In this document: in pieces, positions 43,060-52,900 of the stretch
Numbering within the stretch: the stretch's first letter is position 1
Layout of the letters: each line of letters starts with the position of its first letter
Assembly (NCBI GenBank): GCA_023393015.1
Contig: JAEWMY010000016.1
Location: forward strand, 62,001-126,000
Direction: 5' to 3'
DNA: 64,000 nucleotides
DNA from: Spirochaetota bacterium
GTDB lineage: Bacteria; Spirochaetota; Spirochaetia; Treponematales; Treponemataceae
Notes under the pieces: model-generated
Database searches by the model: none
What the model saw: only the letters and a program-made list of their open reading frames with translations
What the model was told of the DNA's origin: nothing
Translations under genes and position numbers: made by a program

Positions 43060-44325
43060 ATGCGCGGTCCTTGCGAAGAATTTGTTCTGCGAGACATCCT
43101 TGAGAACGAGACAATCTGTACCTTTTTCCAGCCTATCGTCAGCCTGACGACCGGCAGGATTTTCGCCTACGAGGCCCTGGTGCGCGGGCTCCGGCATGAT
43201 TCCCCCGCGCTGATCGCGCCGTGCGAACTCTTCGCGAGAGCGGACGAAGAAACGATGTCCCTCGAATTCGACGCGCTTTGCCGGAAAAAGGCCTTCGAGA
43301 CCTTCCACGGGTTCAGGGGCAGCACCGAGGCGATGATGTTTTTGAACGTCAACACCTCGGTTATCGGGGCGTGCGACGCCGATCGCCCGCACATAGGCAC
43401 CGTCGCGACACAGATGGGATTCGACCCCTCCTTTATCGGCCTCGAGCTTATCGAGGCGCGCGCGAACTCCTCCGACGCCCTCATCGATTTCGTCGGCAGG
43501 TACCGCGACGCGGGCTTTTTGATCGTCATCGACGACTTCGGCTGCGAACAGTCGAATATCGACCGGCTCATACAAATTCGACCCGACATCATCAAGGTAG
43601 ACCGCAACATCATCGCCGAGATCGAATCGGATCCGTACCGACAGTCCATACTGAAATCCATTCACTCCCTCGCGGAGATGACCGGCGCGCTGTGCCTGGC
43701 CGAAGGCGTCGAGACGGTCGAGGAAATCGCGACCTGTCATTTGTTGGGAGTGGACCTCTTTCAGGGCTTTTCGATCGCGTGTCCGGCGCCGGATCTGCCG
43801 GAACTCGAGCGGCGGACGAAGGCCCGTATCGCGGAGCTTCGCGAGGATTTGCGCGCCGTTACCCTGAACGCGCTTCGCTCCCGAAGGCGGCTGACCGGCG
43901 ACGCCAACGCCCTCGCCGACTGGCTTATACGCCAACTCATGCCCGGCGATCTTGAGGCGATGTATCCCGTTTTCCAGGAATTCATGGCCATGAACAGCGA
44001 GATCGAGTGCATATTCCTCATCGATTCCCTCGGAACGCAGATATCGCACACGATCGCCTCGCCCCGACTGACCGAACAACCGCGACCGAGCATCTTCGCT
44101 CCGTGCCAGCGGGGCGCGAATCACGCCTTCAAGCCGTATTTTACCTGCTTCGAGGCCTTCGGGGTCCAGCGGTACCTTACCGACGTATACCTCTCACTCG
44201 CCTCCGGGAACCTCTGCCGAACGCTCGCCGTAAAACTCAAGGATGAAACCGGTCACGATCTTATCCTGTGCATAGATTTTCTCGAGGAGGCGGTTCGCTG
44301 TACGCCGCCCGAACGGTCAGCGTGA
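43060..44325 (+). CDS. EAL-domain c-di-GMP phosphodiesterase
   Basis: 421-residue protein. Residues about 8-250 are an EAL domain with the catalytic set intact: EALVRG, the Asn in FLNVNTSV, LELIEA, IDDFGCEQSN, IKVDRNII, AEGVET and GVDLFQGF, so cleavage of c-di-GMP to pGpG is expected. The C-terminal 170 residues form a PAS/Cache-like domain (ECIFLIDSLGTQISHTI; RTLAVKLKDETGHDLILCIDF), an arrangement reminiscent of YkuI-type proteins. It is divergent from the hybrid kinase with 79 bp between starts, and the promoters overlap. No ribosome site precedes the ATG. Confidence 0.85.
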   Translation: MRGPCEEFVLRDILENETICTFFQPIVSLTTGRIFAYEALVRGLRHDSPALIAPCELFARADEETMSLEFDALCRKKAFETFHGFRGSTEAMMFLNVNTSVIGACDADRPHIGTVATQMGFDPSFIGLELIEARANSSDALIDFVGRYRDAGFLIVIDDFGCEQSNIDRLIQIRPDIIKVDRNIIAEIESDPYRQSILKSIHSLAEMTGALCLAEGVETVEEIATCHLLGVDLFQGFSIACPAPDLPELERRTKARIAELREDLRAVTLNALRSRRRLTGDANALADWLIRQLMPGDLEAMYPVFQEFMAMNSEIECIFLIDSLGTQISHTIASPRLTEQPRPSIFAPCQRGANHAFKPYFTCFEAFGVQRYLTDVYLSLASGNLCRTLAVKLKDETGHDLILCIDFLEEAVRCTPPERSA

Positions 44326-44410
44326 CGGCCTGACGGATACCGCAAGCCGACACCGTTTTCATCAAAATGTATTCAAATGCGGCAAAACGCAACAAATGCG
44401 CGTAAAGGGC

Positions 44411-44439
44411 TTGATTTCTTTTCCCGTTCCATGTATGTT
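44411..44439 (+). promoter_or_regulatory. candidate promoter of short RNA/micropeptide
   Basis: -35 TTGATT (44411-44416), 17-bp spacer, -10 TATGTT (44434-44439), followed by six bases and a GTG at 44446. Confidence 0.35.
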
Positions 44440-44445
44440 ACTCAC

Positions 44446-44520
44446 GTGATTTACAAAACGAGTGCGACAGCGTAAAGACCGGCCGTTTTCTCCTCCTCCT
44501 TTCGGCCGGTCTTTTTTTTT
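44446..44520 (+). ncRNA. candidate ~75-nt RNA with 9-codon open frame
   Basis: Between the candidate promoter and the terminator is a short open frame GTG ATT TAC AAA ACG AGT GCG ACA GCG TAA (44446-44475; peptide MIYKTSATA). Its stop codon touches the terminator stem. The GTG sits at the same six-base distance from the -10 box as the leaderless ATGs elsewhere in this window. It may be a leaderless micropeptide, a small RNA, or only the tail of an EAL-gene transcript. Confidence 0.3.
44474..44520 (+). terminator. strong rho-independent terminator
   Basis: 12-bp perfect stem AAAGACCGGCCG / CGGCCGGTCTTT with a 17-base pyrimidine loop, then a run of nine Ts (44512-44520). It is 149 bp after the EAL stop codon and immediately before the purU promoter. 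Confidence 0.9.
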
Positions 44521-44527
44521 AAGCCGA

Positions 44528-44556
44528 TTGCCGAAACGGATGATTCCAGATATTCT
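44528..44556 (+). promoter_or_regulatory. promoter of purU, leaderless geometry
   Basis: -35 TTGCCG (44528-44533), 17-bp spacer, -10 TATTCT (44551-44556), exactly six bases, then ATG at 44563. Confidence 0.6.
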
Positions 44557-44562
44557 TGCCAA

Positions 44563-45414
44563 ATGACCCGCCAGACATTCACCCTGACCGTTTCCTGCCC
44601 GGATAAACCGGGGATTATCGCCGCGATTACCGGATGTATCGCCAAAACCGGCGGAAACATCCTCAATCTCGCCCAACACACGGCAACCGATATCGGCAGC
44701 TTCTTTTGCCGCGTTTCCTTCACCGGAACCGATACCTTTACGGAACAGGCCTTTTCGGCCGAATTCGCCTCGATAGCCTCCGCCTACGCGATGGAATGGC
44801 ACGTGTACGACGACGCGAAAAAGAAAAAGGTCGCCGTCCTCGTCTCGAAGACGAGCCACTGCCTCTACGAAATCCTGCTTAAACACGCGGACGGCGAACT
44901 CGACTGCGAAATTCCGGTTATCGTCTCCAACCATCCGGATCTCGCGCACATCGCCTCGAGCTTCCACATCCCCTTCTTTCAAGTCGATCCGGCCAAGGGA
45001 AAAGCGGCGTACGAGGCTGATCTCGAGGGTATTCTCGTACAATACGGCGCGGAACTCGTCGTGCTGGCGCGCTACATGCAGGTAATGAGCGCCGAATTCT
45101 GCGCGCGGTGGGAAAACCGGATTATCAACATCCATCACGGATTCCTACCCGCCTTCAAGGGGGCGAAACCCTACCACCAGGCGTGGCAAAAGGGAGTCAA
45201 GATCATCGGAGCTACCGGTCACTACGCGACCGCCGATCTCGACCAGGGGCCCATCGTCTTCCAGGACGTCATCCGCGTGGCGGACACGTGTTCCGTCGAC
45301 GAGTTTATACGCATGGGCAAGGACGTGGAGCGCCGCGTCCTCGTCGAAGCGGTTCGCCGCGAACTTTCGCACAGCATCTTCCTGCACGACGGGCGTACCT
45401 TCGTAATCGAATAG
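44563..45414 (+). CDS. purU: formyltetrahydrofolate deformylase
   Basis: 283-residue PurU: hydrolyses 10-formyl-THF to formate and THF, balancing one-carbon pools and supplying formate. N-terminal ACT domain (about 1-80; VSCPDKPGIIAAITGCIAK), then a formyltransferase domain with VSNHPDLAHIASSF, VLARYMQVMS, the active-site region INIHHGFLPAFKGAKPYHQA and ATGHYATADLDQGPI with the catalytic Asp. Length is typical. The ATG directly follows its promoter. Confidence 0.93.
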   Translation: MTRQTFTLTVSCPDKPGIIAAITGCIAKTGGNILNLAQHTATDIGSFFCRVSFTGTDTFTEQAFSAEFASIASAYAMEWHVYDDAKKKKVAVLVSKTSHCLYEILLKHADGELDCEIPVIVSNHPDLAHIASSFHIPFFQVDPAKGKAAYEADLEGILVQYGAELVVLARYMQVMSAEFCARWENRIINIHHGFLPAFKGAKPYHQAWQKGVKIIGATGHYATADLDQGPIVFQDVIRVADTCSVDEFIRMGKDVERRVLVEAVRRELSHSIFLHDGRTFVIE

Positions 45415-45456
45415 GGCGGGCCGCGCGAAGCGAGGGCGGCTTTCCGCGTTCCGCGA

Positions 45457-45486
45457 TTGTGGACGGCCGGAAACCCGTGCTACACT
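45457..45486 (+). promoter_or_regulatory. promoter of membrane-anchored protein gene, leaderless geometry
   Basis: -35 TTGTGG (45457-45462), 18-bp spacer, -10 TACACT (45481-45486), six bases, then ATG at 45493. Confidence 0.5.
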
Positions 45487-45492
45487 CGGGCC

Positions 45493-46902
45493 ATGGCAAA
45501 GCGGAAAAAAGGGAAAAACACGAGCGGCGCGCGGGCAAAGGCGTTTGCCGCGCGGCTGAGACGCGGCAGAAGGCCCGTCGATCTTCTCAAACGCGGACAC
45601 GAGGGCGTACGTCGGCTTTTCGGCGCGCTTGCCCTCGGGGCGAGACGCTCCGGAACCGCGATCAGAAGACATCCCGTGAAAACCTTCCTTGCGACGATAC
45701 TCGTAGCCCTATGCGTCGCGTTGGTCGTATACGCGACAAGCCGGCCGCGGATGCCGGTTCTCGCCTTTTATCGCGTACCGGAATCAGTGCGCAACGCCGT
45801 CGTGAAGGAAGCGACCGTCTCGCGAGCGTTCGCGGAAACGGACTTCAAGACGATTATCCTCGACGAAACCCGCCCCCTTTCCGAGCTGACAAGACGGCCG
45901 GGCTCCATACAACTCTTATTCCTCGAGGACGGCCTCGCCGCGGAACGGCTTTCGGGACGATCCGCGGGAATACCGGCCGTGGCAGAGAAGGCCCTCCCGC
46001 TTTCGTTTCGCGAATCAGGACGGCACGCCGCCAGGCTCGACACGGTCGGGGCCGACGCGGACGCCGATCCCGGCAAGAAAGCCTACGCCCTACCCCTGCT
46101 GGCCGACCACTTCGAGATAGCATGGCCCAAGACGCTCTTCGAGCGACTATCGCTCCCGCGTCCCCGAACCACGGATGACTTTCTCGCCGGTATACGCGCC
46201 GCCACGGATCAGGTCGAGTCTCCGCTCGCCTGCGCCGGCTCCGACGACCGCGTGCTGTTGTTCCTCGTCAGCGCCCTCCTTTCGGCCGAACACGGACCGG
46301 CGGAACGGGAACGGGTCGTTTCCGCCCTTCGGGCGGGGGCGTCGTTTCGGGACACGCTCGCCTCGACGCGTCTCGGCGACGTTCTCCGGGAGCTCGTATC
46401 CTGGCGGGATGCTCGCGTCCTTCATCCGGAATGGTTACGGCTCCGGGAACGCGATCTACAAGGGTTCATGGCGGAGGAATACGCGGCCATGATCTTCATG
46501 TCCCTTTCGGCGCACCGGCGGGTACCACTCAAGACGATCGTACGATACGAAAGCCAGTTCTTCCCGCAAGGATCGCTCGCGGCGAAAAACGAACTGGTCG
46601 CGCCGGTCTATGTCGGTATGGCGCTCGACTCGGGACCGAGGGACGCGTCCGCGCGGGATTTCCTCTGGTCGCTCCTCGAGCCCGCGACGCAAGGCCGTCT
46701 CTCGGGAAGATCGGGCCTCGCGCCCGTGGCCCTGCTCGCCGAGGCCCCCGACCGGCAGGCGGAGGACGTACGATACTGGATCGCGGCCTCCGGCCGAGCC
46801 GTTCCAGATATCGCCACCGCGTCGTTCGACGACCCCAAACGGATTGACGACCTCGCGCGCGAGATCAGAGCCTACCTCGAGACGAACGGAACGGGATACT
46901 GA
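45493..46902 (+). CDS. membrane-anchored protein, solute-binding-protein-like
   Basis: 469 residues. The first 60 are very basic (MAKRKKGKNTSG onward), then one transmembrane helix (about 61-81; TFLATILVALCVALVVYA), then a periplasmic domain. That domain has features of the type 2 periplasmic binding fold: RMPVLAFYRVPES at its start, AYALPLLADHFEIAWPKTLFE in the hinge-like region, and RTTDDFLAGIRAATDQ. Fixing a binding domain behind a single inner-membrane helix, without permease genes nearby, is unusual and hints at a sensory or assembly role. No family is confidently recognised. In-frame TTG 45457 is the -35 box, so ATG 45493 is the start. It converges on the giant Ig-repeat gene. Confidence 0.65.
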   Translation: MAKRKKGKNTSGARAKAFAARLRRGRRPVDLLKRGHEGVRRLFGALALGARRSGTAIRRHPVKTFLATILVALCVALVVYATSRPRMPVLAFYRVPESVRNAVVKEATVSRAFAETDFKTIILDETRPLSELTRRPGSIQLLFLEDGLAAERLSGRSAGIPAVAEKALPLSFRESGRHAARLDTVGADADADPGKKAYALPLLADHFEIAWPKTLFERLSLPRPRTTDDFLAGIRAATDQVESPLACAGSDDRVLLFLVSALLSAEHGPAERERVVSALRAGASFRDTLASTRLGDVLRELVSWRDARVLHPEWLRLRERDLQGFMAEEYAAMIFMSLSAHRRVPLKTIVRYESQFFPQGSLAAKNELVAPVYVGMALDSGPRDASARDFLWSLLEPATQGRLSGRSGLAPVALLAEAPDRQAEDVRYWIAASGRAVPDIATASFDDPKRIDDLAREIRAYLETNGTGY

Positions 46903-46933
46903 AAAAAAAGAAGCCCGGACGAATCCGGGCTTC
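46902..46933 (-). terminator. rho-independent terminator of giant Ig-protein operon
   Basis: Perfect 10-bp stem GAAGCCCGGA / TCCGGGCTTC with loop CGAA; on the minus strand eight Ts (46909-46902) follow. It lies 25 bp after the stop of the 3138-residue gene and abuts the convergent gene's stop. Confidence 0.9.
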
Positions 46934-46957
46934 CCTCCGCCGAAGCTTCCTTCTGCG

Positions 46958-49900
46958 CTAATTCTTCTGCGCCATCTTCAACGAGTCGTCTTCCTGGATC
47001 GTGAACGAGACGGCGGGATTCGTCGTCCCGTTTCCTCCGATCCTCGACGGCGTATTGTTGTCGCTGCCAGCTTCGGTAAACGTTCCCGTATCGCTTTCGA
47101 TCGCGGCGAGAACGCCAGTCGTCCAGTTCTTGTGCACGCCCACGCTGATGGTATCGTCCTTCGGTGTGTTGTTCTGCGTCGGCACGGTCGCTATTTCCCA
47201 GTTGCCGGTATACTTCTCGCCGGTAACGCCCGCGAGCGTCGGCTTGTTGGCCGTAAACTTAACGGGATACGCGACCTTGGCCGCCTGGGAAGAAGCCATG
47301 TAGTAGCCGATATACGGCACGACGTTGCCGGCTGCGTCTATCGCCACGTCGATCGTCGCCTGCGTTCCCACGAGCTGGTAGGAATCGACGGTAACCGCCG
47401 TGAACGCGCTCGAGTAGTTCTGGGCGTACGCGTACTTGAGGTCCGCGCCCGACGTGCTGTAGTAGGCTACGTGGATTCCGCCGTTCTTGTCCACGGCGAT
47501 CCTCGGATACCAGCCGGCCTGGGTTTCGATCGTGGAAACGGTGAATGTCGCGTCGTCCTGCTGGGGCGAAGCCGAATAGCCGTACTTCAACGCCTTCGCG
47601 GCCGCGTCGTACCAGGCTATCACCACGACGTCGTCGGCGATCGTGGCGCCGGGAACCACCCCGACGGCCACGTGCTTGCCCGACGCGCCCGACGCCGCGA
47701 CGACCGTGTATTGGGAAGCGCGCACCGATCCGTCATCCGGACCCGGGCCCGCCTGCACGCCCTGCGTCGTGCTCCATCCGCCCGTCGCGTCGGTAATCTG
47801 CCCCGTCACCTCGCCGACGTACCCCGTCGCGGGGATGGTACCCGTTATGTTTCCGGCAATAGTGAAGGTCGTGGGGGTCGGCGCGCCCACGACCGTATAC
47901 GTCGCGAGTTGGGCCTCGGCCGGCATGTACGTGTCGCTCGACCGGGTGAAGGTCACGAGATCTCCCGCCACGAGACCGTGTGCGACGGAGGTCGTCACCG
48001 TGGTGTTCGGGTTGAAGTAGCTTCGGGCGGTATACTGCCGCTCGATAATCGCGCCGACGCGCCCGTACCGGTACCGGATCTCCTTGCGTACCGCGTCATA
48101 GAAGGCCATGTACACGTTCGTCCTCGACCCGTGCGACGAGGTGGCGAGCGACGGCGAGAGGGCCCTGTTCGGATCCGTGTCGGAGACGCCGCCGGTATAT
48201 ACCGAGGTGGTACTCTGGAGCCGCCTTCTATAGAGGCCTCCGCGGTAGTTACCGGTCGTGTTGTTCCAGCCGGTCTGTCCGCTCGAGGGGTTCAATCCCG
48301 CGCGCTGGCCGAAGTAGAGGCTCGTGTACGCCGAATAGACCGTTCCGGCGTTCTGATACACGTCGATGTTCGTCGACATTCCGTAGGTCCGTCCGGTCGC
48401 GTCAAACGCGAGAGCCGACTCGTAGTACTGCGCGTATTCCTTTTCGTAGGCGCGCTGGCTCGCCCAGGTCGTCGTGAGCGTGTTCGAGAACGTGTCGCCG
48501 ACGGTCGACGGTCCCGCCATGTTGAAGTAGAAGTTTCCGTTGACGAACGCGAAACCGACTTCTCCGCTCGGCCCGATCTTCATTTCCGGATGGATGATCA
48601 CTCCGTCCCTCGGGTCGGAAACCTTCTTGAAGGTCCACACGTCCACCGAAACGTCGTCGTCGAGGAGATCGTTGTTGACACCGTTCTTGCGCGAGTTGTA
48701 CGCCGCGGCGTCGCCGTTAAGGTTGTTCAGGCACGGAACCGAGTTGACCGTAAGCGAGAACGCTCCGGACTTAGTTCCGGCCGGGACCGTAACGGCGAGC
48801 GTCGTCTCCGTGGAGCCCGTTATGGTCGGCGGCGTGAGGTTCGTTCCGATCGGCGGCACTACCGCGACGGCCGGGTTCGTTCCCCCGTTCCTCAGGTTGA
48901 AGCCCGTGAACGACACGGATTCTCCCTCGCCTATCGGATACGCGCCGAGCGCCGTCCGGTCGTAGACCGACGGGTTCGACAGGTTCATCGAGGACATCGA
49001 GGTCGTCACGCTCCTGACGTAGGGAACGACGTCCACCCGGTAGTAGGGATTGTTGTAGGTCGTTTCGTCGCCTGCGGTCCCGCCCGCGGTCGGGGACGAC
49101 GAGTTGGGGTTCCGGTCCACGGCGATAATCCGCACGTTCTTGTCCGTGCCGGTCACCGTACCGAGCCGCGCGCTGTTCCAGTCGAGCTTCCAGGAAATGG
49201 AATGCCCGTCCTGTCCCAGGCTCTCGCCAGTAAGCACCGTGAAGTGCCATCCGTTCGTTCCGTAATCCCCGGTGGAGGTCCATGTACCCGCGACGCGCTC
49301 GGAAACGAGCACGTACGTCGGCTGCGAGGGATGCGTCAAGAGCGCCGGATCGTTCGCGAAGGCGAAGTCGTCGATACGCATATAGAGCCGGGTAAGACGC
49401 TGGTCGTCGTAGGCGGTTCCCGTAAAGGTCACTTGCCCCGACACCTTCGGATCGCGGTCGTACACGCCGGTCGTCGTAGCCGGAAGGAAATTGTCCGTCG
49501 GGAGATCGTCCTCGAGATCGATATGGCCGTTCTCGGGCGAATTTCCGTAGAGAGAGTTGTCGGCCGCGCCGGTCCAATGGAACCGGTTGATAACGACGAC
49601 CGGAGAGACCCCGTCGACGACGTCAACCACAACCGGTACGGTAATGATCGCGTACTGACTGTCCCAACCCGGATCACTTTCGTCGGTTTCATCCCACAGC
49701 GTGAAGGAGAGTTTTCGCGCGCCGTCGGGGTTGTCGTCGAGCAGAGTCGTCGGCAACGAGGCGCTGAAGGTATGATCGCCGGCGTCGTACGCCAGCGCTA
49801 CGAGCGGCCGGACGATCGGTCCGCTCTCGGTATCCCGCTTTCGAACGGGAACGGTCGTCGTCGCGAGGTCGTCGAGTGCGTTGGTAAGCACGTACCCGAG

Positions 49901-52900
49901 ATTACCGTTTACCTCTCCGAGAATTTCGAAAACGACTGTCGAATCGCCCTTCAACTTGTACGCGGACGAAGCGATCCTCGCTACGGCCTGGCTCTTGCCG
50001 TTTCCGTCAAGGGCCGAGAAGTTCTCGCGTTCCCCGGCGTCGGCCGTCCCGTTGAGTCCGTTAAGGTCCGTTCCGACGATTACCCTGGAAACGAGCGGCC
50101 TGCGGTTCTCTATCCGCGTGACGACCGACTTCGAGGTCAGGTTGCCCGCCGCGTCGCACGCGACGTAACAGAGTTCGATCGGGCCGTCGGGGATGTTCTT
50201 CGAGTTGATGTAGGCCTTCCATTCGTACGAGGTTCCTTCCTTCGAGAGATGCTCGATCATTCCGTCGAGGTCGTCGTTGGAAATGCCGGTAATCTCGGAG
50301 TTGTCGGCGCTCCAGTTCGCGTTTTCCTCGGTCGGGTTGTTCACGACCTGGGCATAGGCTACCCACGCCTCGTTGACGCTCACTTCGACGGAATCCGCCC
50401 ACGAAACCGTTCCGCTGCCCGAGTCAAACTCGGTGATCAAACGGTCCATACCGCCTATCTTGACGAGACCGCCGACGCGCACGCTCGCGTTGCCCACGAG
50501 GTCCGCGTGCGTGAGGGAATGGAGCGTCCTGTTGGCCGGGATTATGCCCGTCAGATGGAGCCGGGGAAGTCCGTCTTCCATGACGTAATCGGCCGAGTCT
50601 ATCCTTCTGACCGCGGCTTCCGCCGGATTTGATACGCCCGGGTCGTAGATGCGCGTTACCGTTCCGGCCCTCCGGAAGAAGAACGCGACCCACGAGAGGC
50701 CCGAGCCGATTTCGGAAACGTCGCCGGCCATAGCGTACGTCTTGTTGCTCTGCGCGATCGGCGTGTCTCCGCCGTAATCGTCCGCGGGGAAGGTCGGCGC
50801 GGAGTTGTCGTACTTGATCGAGACGTCCATCGAATTGGACATCGTCGGGCTACTGTGGTCGGTTACCGCGATCTTGAAGCTGAGCGTGCCGCTCTCGCTC
50901 GCGAGACTCGTCGTGTCCACGTCGACCGCGAGATCGTAGTTGTACTTGCCCGCGGTGACCTCGTCGCCCTGGACGAACCAGTCGGAGTTCGCGCCGCCGA
51001 GGGATCCCGCGAGGTTGCCCGTTATCGCGATCGTCTTGACGCCGCTTTCGTCCTCGACAGATCCCCTGAGCGTCCAATCTCCCTTTACCCACATGTCCGC
51101 GACGTAGGGCCGCCTGATCCCCGAGGAGTTCTCGAGATAGAGGGGCACGCTCGAGCCGATCTTCGGGATGTTCTTGTCCACGAAGATGGAATACCAGTCG
51201 GACCAGTCTCCGGACACCGGGGTCGGCGTCTGGATGTCGATCGCGCGGACGCGGAAATTGATCTGTTTGATGAGAGCGATGACGGTGCCGGACCCGGAAC
51301 CGGCGGTGCCGTTCGCGTTCGCGGTAAACACCGTTCCCGGGCTGTTGTCCGGCGCGCCGAACAGGGCCGCGAAATCCGTCGTGCCCGCGCTCGCTATCTG
51401 ATAGCGGATCCCCGTCCGTATCGTCTGGGCGGAAACGGGCGTATCGGACGGATCGTACTGACCCGCGCCGTTGATTTCGACGTTCCAGCTCACGGTTCCG
51501 TCGGCGGTATACGTGTCGTTCGCGTTTCCGTCGATGTCGGAATCGACCTCGAGCTCAACCGTCGCCACGCCGTCGTCATCCTCGGCCGAGCCGAAGATGC
51601 GGATAATGCCGCCCATCGTGCGGTTCGTCGCCGTCGGGCTCGGGTACGTCACCTTCACCTTCGGCCGGTCGCCGTTCGGGTCGACCTTGAGGGTATACGT
51701 CGAGAGGGTCGTCATACCGACGTTTCCCGCGGCGTCCTCGACGCGCATGACGACCGGCACGATCCATAGTCCGGACAGGGCCGCGGTCTCGGTACCGTAT
51801 GTCGCGTTACCGTACACGTCTATGTTCGATCCGGCGCCCTTGAAGTCTATTTGCCAGGAGAAGAGGCCGTCGGTAACGGCGGCCCATTCGGCCGCGCCCG
51901 CGGTCAATACGGCGTTCTTTCCGATCTGGTACTTCACCGAGACGACGCCCGATCCGAGTCCGTCGTCGGCGAGGCCCTTGACCTCGATATCGCCGTTTAC
52001 CGTCGCGTTGATCAGGGGCGACTGATGCGTGACCGTCGGGGCCACGTTGTCCACTAGGATGGTACGCGTCACGGTAGTCTTGAGCGTCGACGTGTCGGTA
52101 ACCTCGAGGGATACGGGGATATACTGCTCCGCCGAAAGCGACGAGACGTCGAGCGTAGGCGAGACGTATATCTTCTGGCGCGCCACGCCCGCGTCTCCGG
52201 TTTTGCCGTCGCGCGTCGCGGTGAAAATCGTACCGACCGCATCGTCCGCGGCGCCGAAGCCGCCCGCCCCGGAATACCCGGTACCGGAAACGATCTGGTA
52301 CTCTCCCCCGCTCCGTATCTCGTTCGCGTTGACGAGCGGGCCGTTCGTAAACGTCCCGGTCATCGCGTACGGCGTCGCGGAAAGCGCCGGGATGGAAACC
52401 TTTACGCCGGTCGCGTTGTTGATGCCGTTCGCGTCGGTTGCAGTCAGCGCTATCGTAAACTGCTTCGTCGCTCCGCCAAACACCATGTTGTTCACGAGCG
52501 CGACCTTGTCGCCCTGGTCGTACGCGGACGTCCTGTCGACGTAGATGGTCGAATCGATTTGCGGAGGGACGGTGTCGACGCGATACGTCACGGCGCCGCC
52601 ACCCGTAGCGACTCCGAACTGGACGACCGGCGAATCGGCCTGGCCCGTCTGGAACGCGGTCGGCGTCGGTTCGGCGTCGTCGACGACCCTGAAATAGAGG
52701 TATTTCTCGCCGTCGCCTGCGACGAGCGAGTCCCAGCTCCATGTCCCGCCCGAGGGCGTCACGTCGTGCCAGGTCAGGCCGTCTTCGGATATCTGGAACG
52801 CGTCCACGCCGTCGTCGTCCGTAACCGTTCCGTACACGGTGCCGGTCATCTTGAGTATGGTCGTCCCGTTGATGTTTACGTTGGAAAGCTTGACTATCGG

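Noticed and set aside
44326..44410. Coding or regulatory content between the EAL stop and the small-RNA promoter
   Set aside because: Only short AAATGCG-like near-repeats were seen, with no open frame, hairpin or promoter that stands out.
46610..50632. A 1340-residue plus-strand open frame opposite the giant Ig-repeat gene
   Set aside because: It is rich in Arg, Gly, Val and His with no domain, signal or ribosome site, and mirrors the codons of the 3138-residue minus-strand gene. Such antisense frames are expected when third positions are nearly all G or C.
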